Of a stretch of DNA of 64,000 bases, positions 1-7,087 are shown in pieces. This stretch comes from Reyranella humidisoli (GTDB lineage Bacteria > Pseudomonadota > Alphaproteobacteria > Reyranellales > Reyranellaceae), in the NCBI RefSeq assembly GCF_019039055.1, contig NZ_JAHOPB010000002.1, positions 682,001 through 746,000 on the forward strand, written 5' to 3'. The translations under genes and the position numbers were made by a program. The first letter of the stretch is position 1, and every line of letters starts with the position of its first letter. Under the pieces are notes generated by a model. That model searched no databases. It saw only the letters and a program-made list of their open reading frames with translations, and had not been told where the DNA came from.

Positions 1-142
1 GGATGATCGCGGCGCTGATCGAATCGTGGCCGCAGCCGGCGCAGAGCGTCGAGACGGCGCCCTCATAGTCGCGTCGGGTGTAGCCGGCCTTGTTCTTGAC
101 CAGCGACGGATGATGGAGGCGGGGCTTTGCGATGTAGGTCAT
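1..142 (-). CDS. korB: 2-oxoacid:ferredoxin oxidoreductase beta subunit (KorB), N-terminal part only
   Basis: Only the first 47 residues lie in the window; the gene runs off the left edge. It starts MTYIAKPRLHHPSLVKNK and reaches the motif LCAGCGHDSI, the N-terminal signature of the thiamine-diphosphate subunit of KorAB-type 2-oxoacid:ferredoxin oxidoreductases. With KorA it would decarboxylate a 2-oxoacid (2-oxoglutarate in the best-known cases) to the acyl-CoA and reduce ferredoxin. The ATG overlaps the korA stop as ATGA, so the subunits are translationally coupled. Substrate specificity cannot be judged from this fragment. Confidence 0.88.
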   Translation of the reverse strand, partial: MTYIAKPRLHHPSLVKNKAGYTRRDYEGAVSTLCAGCGHDSISAAII

Positions 143-1983
143 GACGCGGCCTTGTCGAACGAGACAATCTTGAACTGACCGAGCTTGGTGGCGATGTCGG
201 TCGCGATGAAGCGCGCCGTGATCGGCGTGCCGTCATAGTGCAGGACGGGCACGATCTTGCGGGCGTCGAGCGTGTATTCGCTGAGCAGCATGGTGCGGAG
301 TTGGCCGTCGCGGTTCTGTTCCACGATGAACACGCGGTCGTGCTCGTGGATGAAGTCTTCGACGCTCTGCGCGAACGGGAAGGACCGCACGCGCAGCGCG
401 TTGACGTGATGGCCCTCGGCCTCGAGATGGTCGAGCGCTTCGTCCATCGCCGGGCTGGTCGAGCCGAAATAGATCACGCCGAAGCGGGTCGGCTTGGGTG
501 AGGAATAGCGCAGCGGCTGCGGCGCGATCTTCTTCGCGGTCTCCCACTTCTTCTGCAGCCGCTCCATGTTGCGCACATAGACCGGCCCTTCCTCCGAATA
601 GCGCGCGTACTCGTCCTTGGTCGTGCCGCGCGTGAAGTAGGAGCCCTTGGTCGGGTGCGTGCCGGGATAGGTGCGGAACGGGATGCCGTCGCCGTCAACG
701 TCGAGGTAGCGGCCGAAATTCTTGCCCGCCTCGAGATCCTCGGCGGTCATCACCTTGCCGCGGTCGAGGACGCGGTTCTCGTCCCAGGCAAACGGCTTGC
801 ACAGGCGATGGTTCATGCCGATGTCGAGGTCGGTCATAACGAACACCGGAGTCTGGAGCCGGTCGGCGAGGTCGAGCGCGTCTGCGGTGAACTCGAAGCA
901 CTCGCGCGGATCCTCGGGGAACAGCAGCACGTGCTTGGTGTCGCCGTTGGAGGCGTAGGCGCAGCCCAGCAGGTCCGACTGCTGCGTGCGCGTTGGCATG
1001 CCGGTCGAGGGACCGCCGCGCTGGACGTTCACCAGCACCGCCGGCACTTCGGCGAAGTAGGCGAGGCCGATGAACTCGGTCATCAGCGAGATGCCGGGAC
1101 CGGAGGTCGCAGTGAAGGAGCGCGCGCCGTTCCAGGCGGCGCCGATCACCATGCCGATCGAGGCCAGCTCGTCCTCGGCCTGCACGATGGCGTACTTGGC
1201 CTTGCCGGTTTCCTTTTCGTGGCGGAACTTCTTGCAATGGGCCTGGAAGGCCTCGGCCAGCGACGAGGACGGCGTGATGGGGTACCAGGCGCAGACCGTG
1301 GCGCCGCCATAGACGGCGCCCAGCGCGGCGGCGCTGTTGCCCTCGACGAAGATGCGGTCGCCGACATTGTCGGCATGCCGAACCTTGATCTTCACCAGGT
1401 CGGGATCGACATGCTGCTTCACCCAGTCACGGCCGAGGTTCATCGCCTTGACGTTCGAGTCGATCAGCTTTTCCTTGCCCTTGAACTGCTCGCCGAACAG
1501 CCGCTGGATCTCCTTCTCGTCGATGTCGAGCAGCACCGAGAGCGCGCCGACATAGATGATGTTCTTGAAGAGCTGCCGCTGGCGGGCATCGGAGTAGGTG
1601 GCGTTGGTGATCGCCGTCAGCGGCACGCCGATCACGTTGATGTCCTCGCGGAACATCGACGACGGCATGGGCTTGGTCGAGTCGTAGAACAGGTAGCCGC
1701 CTGGCGTGATCTCCTTCACGTCCTCGGCCCAGGTCTGCGGATTCATGGCGACCATCATGTCGACGCCGCCGCGCCGTCCGAGATAACCCTTCTCGGTGAC
1801 GCGGACCTCGTACCAGGTCGGCAGGCCCTGGATGTTCGAGGGGAAGATGTTGCGCGGGCTGACGGGGACGCCCATGCGCAGGATCGACCGGGCAAAGAGT
1901 TCGTTGGCCGAGGCCGATCCGGATCCGTTGACGTTCGCGAACTTGACGACGAAATCGTTAACGGCGGCTATTGCTTGCGGCAT
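139..1983 (-). CDS. korA: 2-oxoacid:ferredoxin oxidoreductase alpha/gamma subunit (KorA)
   Basis: A 614-residue KorA-type subunit. Residues about 15–190 form the gamma domain (NGSGSASANELFARSIL near the start). The pyrimidine-binding alpha domain begins near YPITPSSS (residues 234–241) and contains EDELASIGMVIGAAWNGARS and TATSGPGISLM. The C-terminal part is the transketolase-like domain. The gamma-alpha fusion is typical of bacterial KorA. Start chosen at ATG 1983, which has GGAG six bases upstream; the open frame continues further upstream, but that part is only antiparallel to the preceding gene. It overlaps the upstream flavoprotein gene by 16 bases and korB by 4, so the three genes form one operon. 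Confidence 0.9.
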   Translation of the reverse strand: MPQAIAAVNDFVVKFANVNGSGSASANELFARSILRMGVPVSPRNIFPSNIQGLPTWYEVRVTEKGYLGRRGGVDMMVAMNPQTWAEDVKEITPGGYLFYDSTKPMPSSMFREDINVIGVPLTAITNATYSDARQRQLFKNIIYVGALSVLLDIDEKEIQRLFGEQFKGKEKLIDSNVKAMNLGRDWVKQHVDPDLVKIKVRHADNVGDRIFVEGNSAAALGAVYGGATVCAWYPITPSSSLAEAFQAHCKKFRHEKETGKAKYAIVQAEDELASIGMVIGAAWNGARSFTATSGPGISLMTEFIGLAYFAEVPAVLVNVQRGGPSTGMPTRTQQSDLLGCAYASNGDTKHVLLFPEDPRECFEFTADALDLADRLQTPVFVMTDLDIGMNHRLCKPFAWDENRVLDRGKVMTAEDLEAGKNFGRYLDVDGDGIPFRTYPGTHPTKGSYFTRGTTKDEYARYSEEGPVYVRNMERLQKKWETAKKIAPQPLRYSSPKPTRFGVIYFGSTSPAMDEALDHLEAEGHHVNALRVRSFPFAQSVEDFIHEHDRVFIVEQNRDGQLRTMLLSEYTLDARKIVPVLHYDGTPITARFIATDIATKLGQFKIVSFDKAAS

Positions 1984-3785
1984 GCGTGCTCCGCGTGTGT
2001 CATTTCGATGTAATACTTGCGCATATCCCATGCGCCCGTGGGGCAACGTTCGGCGCACAGCCCGCAATGCAGGCAGACATCCTCGTCCTTGACCATGACG
2101 CGCTTCGTCTTGAGGTCGCCGCCGATGTAGAGGTCCTGCGTCGGATTCATCGCCGGCGCCGTCAGGTTCAGGCGTAGTTCCTTCTCCTCGGCGTTCTCGG
2201 TGAAGGTGATGCAGTCCATCGGGCAGATGTCGACGCAGGCATCGCACTCGATGCAGAGCTGGCCGGTGAACACCGTCTGGACGTCGCAGTTGAGGCAGCG
2301 CTGGGCCTCCTTGAAGGCGAGCTGCGGGTCGAAGCCCAGCTCGACCTCGGCCATGATGTCCTTCAGCGCTTCCTGCTTGGGGCGATGCGGGACTTTCAGG
2401 CGATGGTCGATGGTGGGAGCGTTGTCGTAGCTCCACTCGTGGATGCCCATCTTCTGGCTGGCGACGTTGACGCCGGGGGCGGGACGCTCCTCGGGGTTCT
2501 CGCCGATCAGCATCTTGTGGATCGAGGTCGCCGCCTCGTGGCCGTGCGCGGCCGCCCAGATGATGTTCTTCGGCCCGAACGCCGCGTCGCCGCCGAAGAA
2601 CACCTTCGGATGCGTGCTGGCGAAGGTCTTTTCGTTGAGCTGGGGCAGGCCCCACTTGTCGAACTCGATGCCGGCGTCCTTCTCGATCCAGGGGAAGGCG
2701 TTCTCCTGGCCGATCGCCACCAGCACGTCGTCGCACTCGTGGAATTCGTCGGGCTCGCCGGACGGGACCAGCGAGCGACGGCCCTTGTCGTCGTACTTGG
2801 CGACCACCTTCTCGAACAGCACGCCCTTGATCTGGCCGCCCTCGTGGCGGACTTCCTTCGGGACGAGCATGTTGAGGATGGGGATGTCCTCGCCGATCGC
2901 GTCTTCCTTCTCCCAGGGCGACGCCTTCATCTCCTCGAAGCCGGAGCGGACAATCACCTTCACGTCGTCGCCGCCGAGACGGCGGGCGGTGCGGCAGCAG
3001 TCCATCGCGGTATTGCCGCCGCCCAGCACGATCACGCGCTTGCCGACCTTGGTGATGTGACCGAACGAGACCGAAGACAGCCAGTCGAGGCCGATATGGA
3101 TGTTGGCGGCCGCTTCCTTGCGGCCCGGCACGTCGAGATCGCGGCCGCGCGGCGCGCCGGAGCCGACGAACACCGCGTCGTAGCCTTCGGCGAGGACGGC
3201 CTTCAGCGAGTCGACGCGCTGGTGGCGGAATTCGACGTTGCCGATGCCGGTGATGTAGCCGACTTCCTCGTCGATCACCGATTCGGGCAGGCGGAAGTGA
3301 GGGATCTGCGTGCGGATGAAGCCGCCGAGCTTGGGATCCTGGTCGTAGATCACCACTTCGTAGCCCAGCACGGCGAGGTCGCGCGTGACGGTCAGCGAGG
3401 AGGGACCGCCGCCGATGCAGGCAATGCGCCTGCCGTTCTTCTCCCCCGCCTTGGGCATCTTGGAATTGATGTCGTCATCGTCCTTGTAGTCGGCCGCGAC
3501 GCGCTTCAGGCGGCAGATCGCGACGGGCTCCTTCTTGCCCTTGACCAGCGTCTCGTCCTCGACGCGACTGCGCCGGCACGCCGGCTCGCAGGGACGGTCG
3601 CAGGTCCGGCCCAGGATTCCCGGGAAGACGTTGGACTTCCAGTTGATCATGTACGCATCGGAATAACGTCCGTGCGCGATCAGCCTGATGTACTCGGGGA
3701 CTGGCGTGTGGGCGGGACACGCCCACTGGCAATCGACGACCTTATGGAAGTAGTCGGGATTGGCGATATCTGTCGGCTTCAACAT
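1968..3785 (-). CDS. GltD-like FAD/NAD(P) oxidoreductase with N- and C-terminal Fe-S clusters
   Basis: A 605-residue electron-transfer flavoprotein. The N-terminal region has the glutamate-synthase-small-subunit type cysteines (C19, C23, C62, C66, C70). An FAD site, IGGGPSSLT, lies near residue 124 and an NAD(P) site, VLGGGNTAMD, near residue 253. The C-terminus adds an 8Fe ferredoxin domain with CIECDACVDICP (511–522) and CLHCGLCAERCP (571–582). No glutamate synthase large subunit lies nearby. The position ahead of korAB suggests it passes electrons between reduced ferredoxin, or KorAB itself, and NAD(P)H; this is inference. Start ATG 3785 has GGAG four bases upstream. Residues 99–105 read DYKDDDD. 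Confidence 0.85.
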   Translation of the reverse strand: MLKPTDIANPDYFHKVVDCQWACPAHTPVPEYIRLIAHGRYSDAYMINWKSNVFPGILGRTCDRPCEPACRRSRVEDETLVKGKKEPVAICRLKRVAADYKDDDDINSKMPKAGEKNGRRIACIGGGPSSLTVTRDLAVLGYEVVIYDQDPKLGGFIRTQIPHFRLPESVIDEEVGYITGIGNVEFRHQRVDSLKAVLAEGYDAVFVGSGAPRGRDLDVPGRKEAAANIHIGLDWLSSVSFGHITKVGKRVIVLGGGNTAMDCCRTARRLGGDDVKVIVRSGFEEMKASPWEKEDAIGEDIPILNMLVPKEVRHEGGQIKGVLFEKVVAKYDDKGRRSLVPSGEPDEFHECDDVLVAIGQENAFPWIEKDAGIEFDKWGLPQLNEKTFASTHPKVFFGGDAAFGPKNIIWAAAHGHEAATSIHKMLIGENPEERPAPGVNVASQKMGIHEWSYDNAPTIDHRLKVPHRPKQEALKDIMAEVELGFDPQLAFKEAQRCLNCDVQTVFTGQLCIECDACVDICPMDCITFTENAEEKELRLNLTAPAMNPTQDLYIGGDLKTKRVMVKDEDVCLHCGLCAERCPTGAWDMRKYYIEMTHAEHACRKQ

Positions 3786-3831
3786 AAACTCCAGGCGGCG
3801 GCGGGAGCGCAGACACTCAGGTAAATGACAA

Positions 3832-3847
3832 TTTAGATTACTCTAAA
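3832..3847. promoter_or_regulatory. Inverted repeat TTTAGA-N4-TCTAAA upstream of the kor operon
   Basis: A perfect 6-bp inverted repeat with a 4-base spacer (TTTAGATTACTCTAAA) lies in an AT-rich patch 47–62 bases upstream of the flavoprotein start. It sits where an operator for the Fe-S-rich kor operon would be expected. The half-sites resemble the Irr iron-control element of alphaproteobacteria as I recall it, but the spacing here is one base shorter. No clear -35/-10 pair was found around it. Confidence 0.4.
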
Positions 3848-3910
3848 AGGGCGCGCATTGGGGGATTATTACCGTCCAGCGTCAAGGGCTAACCGCTTGC
3901 AACAACGTGC

Positions 3911-3939
3911 AAAATCCCCTCACAACGCACAGGGGTTTT
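3911..3939 (-). terminator. Weak intrinsic terminator after the AraC-type gene
   Basis: CCCCT (3916–3920) pairs with AGGGG (3931–3935) across a 10-base loop, flanked by AAAA and TTTT runs. Read on the minus strand this gives a short GC hairpin followed by ATTTT, just downstream of the AraC-type regulator stop. The stem is only 5 bp, so efficiency is uncertain. Confidence 0.4.
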
Positions 3940-3949
3940 AGCGCGGCGC

Positions 3950-4744
3950 TCAACGAGCGGGGCGGTAGGCGCTGGGGGACACGCCCGATGCTCTGCGGAA
4001 CATCGCGCTGAAGGCGCTCACGCTGTCGTAGCCAAGATCGAGCGCGACGTCGGTGACGGCCTGGCCGCCGCTGAGACGTCCCATCGCTTCGAGCACGCGC
4101 GCCTGCTGCCGCCACGCGCCGAAGGTGAGGCCGGTCTCCGTTACGAACAGCCGGGCGAGGGTGCGAGGGCTTGCATTCGCCGATCCCGCCCAGTGTTCGA
4201 GCGTCCGCTGGTCGCCGGGCGCCGCCAGCAGGGCCGAGCAAAGTCGCTGGAGCCGCTTGTCGCGCGGCATCGGCAGATGAAACGGCAGCGATGGCTCGTG
4301 GTGCAGTTCGTCGAGGATCAGCGCCTCGACATGGCCCGCGGCGCCTCGTTCGTCATAGTGCACCGGCATTTCGGTCGCGCGCACGATCAGCTCGCGCAGC
4401 AGGGGAGAGATGCGCAGCACGCGGCAGACCTCGGGCATGCCGGCCGCCGCGTCCTGCCGCAGATAGAGAGTGCGCATCGTCACGTCGCCCGACATCACGA
4501 TCGAATGGCGCACGCCCGGCGGCATCCACAGGGCGCGCTGCGGCGGCACCACCCAGACGGCTTCCTCCGTGGAAATGCGCATCGTTCCGGCGGTGGCATA
4601 GATCAACTGGGCGCGGCGATGGCGGTGCGGCGCGATCTCGAAACCGTCGGCGAAGTCCTTGGGCATGGCCGCGACCGCGCGCGGGACGCCCTGGTAGTCC
4701 TCGGGGTTCGTCGAGCGCAGGGCGGCTTGGCTATTTTGCGACAT
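3950..4744 (-). CDS. AraC-family transcriptional regulator with cupin sensor domain
   Basis: A 264-residue regulator. The N-terminal half is a cupin-like sensor (APHRHRRAQLIYATAGTMRI around residues 36–57, then WVVPPQRALWMPPGVRHSI). The C-terminal third holds two helix-turn-helix motifs ending in the AraC signature (VTDVALDLGYDSVSAFSAMF, then GVSPSAYR). The layout matches the NimR/YdeC-like AraC group, which usually controls an adjacent efflux or uptake gene. It is divergent from the MFS carrier at 4816, with 71 bases between the starts, so that carrier is its most likely target. Ligand unknown. Confidence 0.88.
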   Translation of the reverse strand: MSQNSQAALRSTNPEDYQGVPRAVAAMPKDFADGFEIAPHRHRRAQLIYATAGTMRISTEEAVWVVPPQRALWMPPGVRHSIVMSGDVTMRTLYLRQDAAAGMPEVCRVLRISPLLRELIVRATEMPVHYDERGAAGHVEALILDELHHEPSLPFHLPMPRDKRLQRLCSALLAAPGDQRTLEHWAGSANASPRTLARLFVTETGLTFGAWRQQARVLEAMGRLSGGQAVTDVALDLGYDSVSAFSAMFRRASGVSPSAYRPAR

Positions 4745-4815
4745 TAATTGGCAATCTAGCGCAAGACAGACAGGCGGGCCATCTCTAGTCTGGCGGCTCT
4801 GGAGGAACGAACAAG

Positions 4816-6009
4816 ATGAGCCACGGAAGCCCCACCTCTATCCTGCTCAACATCGGCCACGCCATGGATCACTGGATCCTGGTGGTCTTCGCCTATTCCT
4901 GGGGCGTCATTGCAGGCGTCTGGGGCGTTGAGTGGACCGAGCTCACGCCGTTCAACTACGGCGCGCTCTTCATGTTCGGTGCCGGCTCGATCGTGAGCGG
5001 TCGCCTCGGCGACCATTGGGGCCGCTGGATCATGATGGTGATCTTCTTCGCCGGCATGGGTGTCTCGGCCCTGATCATCGCGCTCTGCACCAACAAGTGG
5101 CAGATCGGCGCAGCGCTCACCCTGATGGGCGCCTTCGCCTCGATCTACCATCCGGTCGGTATCCCGATGCTGGTCCAGAAGGCCAAGAACCCCGGCTTCA
5201 CGATCGGCGTGAACGGCCTGGCCGGCAACATGGGCATCGCCATCGCCGCCGGCCTCTCCGTCTACATTGCCCAGCGTTTCGGCTGGCAGGCGGCGTTCAT
5301 CATCCCGGGCGTCATCTGCCTGATCTGCGCCGTCGCCTTCGTGGCGCTGGTGCCGCGCGAGGAAATGGCGCCTGCCAAGCGCAAGGCCAAGATGCTCGAC
5401 CTGCCGCCGTCGGTCATGGCGCGCGTATTCGCCATCATGACCTTCACCGCGGTGACCGGCAGCATCATCTTCAACTTCACGACCAACGGAAACGGCGAGC
5501 TGCTGGCCAATCGCGCCAAGAACATCGCGCAGGATCCGGCGATGCTGGCGACGATGCTATTCGTCATCTTCTCGCTGGCCTCGCTGGCGCAGCTGGTGGT
5601 CGGCAAGCTGATCGACCGCTATCCGCTGAAGAACATCTACCTGCCGATCGTGCTGCTGCAGGTGCCGCTGTTCCTGATCGCCTCGCAGGTCGAGGGCTGG
5701 GCTCTGTTCGTGACCGCCATCGCCTTCATGCTGCTGGTGTTCGGGGCCATTCCGTTCACCGATGCGATGATCGTGCGCTACATCGACGACCGCATGCGCA
5801 GCCGCGTCACCGGCGTCCGCCTGGCGATCGGCTTCGGCGTCAGCTCCTTCGTCGTCGCGCTGATTGGACCGCTGGTGAAGGATGCGGGCTTCCCGGTCCT
5901 GTTGTCGGTTCTGGCGGGCGTGGCCTTCTGCTCCTTCCTCGCCCTGTCGATGCTGCCCAGCGAGAAGGACGTGCACGCCATCGCCACTGCGCCCAAGCCA
6001 GCCGAATAA
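4816..6009 (+). CDS. MFS transporter
   Basis: A 397-residue hydrophobic protein with about 12 predicted membrane segments and an MFS loop-2/3 style motif (GRLGDHWGRW near residue 63). The early HAMDHW motif is reminiscent of the fosmidomycin-resistance-like MFS branch, but the subfamily is not certain. SD sequence GGAGG lies about 10 bases before the ATG. It faces away from the AraC-type regulator and precedes an orphan TctC-type binding protein and an alkylsulfatase, so it may move a related organic anion or its degradation product. Substrate unknown. Confidence 0.82.
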   Translation: MSHGSPTSILLNIGHAMDHWILVVFAYSWGVIAGVWGVEWTELTPFNYGALFMFGAGSIVSGRLGDHWGRWIMMVIFFAGMGVSALIIALCTNKWQIGAALTLMGAFASIYHPVGIPMLVQKAKNPGFTIGVNGLAGNMGIAIAAGLSVYIAQRFGWQAAFIIPGVICLICAVAFVALVPREEMAPAKRKAKMLDLPPSVMARVFAIMTFTAVTGSIIFNFTTNGNGELLANRAKNIAQDPAMLATMLFVIFSLASLAQLVVGKLIDRYPLKNIYLPIVLLQVPLFLIASQVEGWALFVTAIAFMLLVFGAIPFTDAMIVRYIDDRMRSRVTGVRLAIGFGVSSFVVALIGPLVKDAGFPVLLSVLAGVAFCSFLALSMLPSEKDVHAIATAPKPAE

Positions 6010-6029
6010 CCCGCTTCGCTTGACGAACA

Positions 6030-6056
6030 ACGGCCGCGCCCGGATTGCGCGGCCGT
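6030..6056. terminator. GC-rich hairpin downstream of the MFS gene
   Basis: ACGGCCGCGC (6030–6039) pairs perfectly with GCGCGGCCGT (6047–6056) across a 7-base loop, 20 bases after the MFS stop. No T-run follows, so it may be a Rho-assisted terminator or an mRNA-stabilising hairpin rather than a classical intrinsic terminator. Confidence 0.35.
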
Positions 6057-6104
6057 CGCGCGTTTGCGATCCTGCTTTCCAAGAAACAGATCACGGGTAG
6101 GATC

Positions 6105-7082
6105 ATGCTCAAGAGACGGACTGTGCTGGCGGGTACTGCCGGCTGGACCATCATTGGCGCCTCCGCGGTGCGGGCGCAGGCCTGGCCCAGCCAGCCGATC
6201 AGGCTGGTGGTGCCCTATGTTGCCGGCGGTTCGACCGACACGGCCGCGCGCATCGTCGCCGAGAAGCTGACCGGGCTGCTCGGCCAGCAGGTGATCGTCG
6301 AGAACAAGGGCGGCGGCAACACGATCATCGGCATGGATGTCGTGGCCAAAGCGAAGCCCGACGGCAATACGCTGCTGCTGGGCGCCGCGACGATGGCCAC
6401 CAACGTCGCCCTGGGCCTGAAGCAGCCGTTCGATCCGCTGAAGGACTTCCAGATGATCTCGACTCTGGTCGACATCCCCGATCTCCTGGCAATCGATGGC
6501 AAGGCGCTGCCGGCAAAGAATTACGCCGAGTTCGCGGAATGGGTGAACAAGCAGCCGCAGCGCGTCCGCTACGCCACGTCGGGAATGGGCAACCAGCCGC
6601 ATCTGTGGGGCGAGTTGTTCCGCACGCGCAACAAGCTCAACCTCGAGAGCGTCAGCTACAAGGGGGCGGCCGATGCCTTGCGTGATGTGATGGGAGGGCA
6701 TTTGCCCATCATGATCGACGTCGTGCTGCCGACGGGGACGCACGTCGCGGCGGGACGCCTCATCGGTATCGCGGTGGCCTCTCCCGAGCGCTCGACCGTG
6801 TGCCCCGACGTACCGACGGTGGCTGAACTGGGAATGAAGGACCTGGAGAGCGCGGCCTTCTTCGGGCTCGTCGGACCTGCCGGATTGCCGGCGCCCATCG
6901 TCGAGAGGCTGAATGCCTCCTGCCTCGAAGTCCTGAAGGATCCGCCGGTGAAGAAGAGATTCGCGGAACTCGGCTTTTTCAGCACCGGCAGCACGCCACA
7001 GGCCTATCTCGATCGGGTCAGGTTCGAGACGGAGCGCTGGACCAAAGTCGTCAAGGACAACAACATCAAGGTCGAAGGATAG
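6105..7082 (+). CDS. TctC/Bug-family periplasmic solute-binding protein
   Basis: A 325-residue protein with a twin-arginine-like or Sec signal (MLKRRTVLAGTAGWTIIG, ending near VRAQA) followed by WPSQPIRLVVPYVAGGSTD, the classic start of the tripartite tricarboxylate transporter binding proteins (Bug family). Such proteins bind carboxylated ligands in the periplasm. No TctA or TctB membrane genes are present, as is common for Bug proteins. Start ATG 6105 is preferred over the longer frame because the signal peptide begins there and a GGTAGGA sequence precedes it. The sulfatase gene starts 5 bases after its stop, so the two are probably co-transcribed. Confidence 0.88.
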   Translation: MLKRRTVLAGTAGWTIIGASAVRAQAWPSQPIRLVVPYVAGGSTDTAARIVAEKLTGLLGQQVIVENKGGGNTIIGMDVVAKAKPDGNTLLLGAATMATNVALGLKQPFDPLKDFQMISTLVDIPDLLAIDGKALPAKNYAEFAEWVNKQPQRVRYATSGMGNQPHLWGELFRTRNKLNLESVSYKGAADALRDVMGGHLPIMIDVVLPTGTHVAAGRLIGIAVASPERSTVCPDVPTVAELGMKDLESAAFFGLVGPAGLPAPIVERLNASCLEVLKDPPVKKRFAELGFFSTGSTPQAYLDRVRFETERWTKVVKDNNIKVEG

Positions 7083-7087
7083 CGTTC

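Noticed and set aside
139..2736. korA extended to an 865-residue protein
   Set aside because: The extra N-terminal part is Arg/Pro-rich, lies over the flavoprotein gene in another frame, and ATG 1983 has a good SD and begins the conserved gamma domain.
3471..3491. Vector or tag contamination because of the DYKDDDD codons
   Set aside because: It is in frame in the middle of an intact conserved flavoprotein gene with no plasmid sequence nearby.
6020..6048. TTGACG-led promoter for the TctC-type gene
   Set aside because: The position 17 bases downstream reads GATTGC, which is not a credible -10, and a stable hairpin overlaps it.
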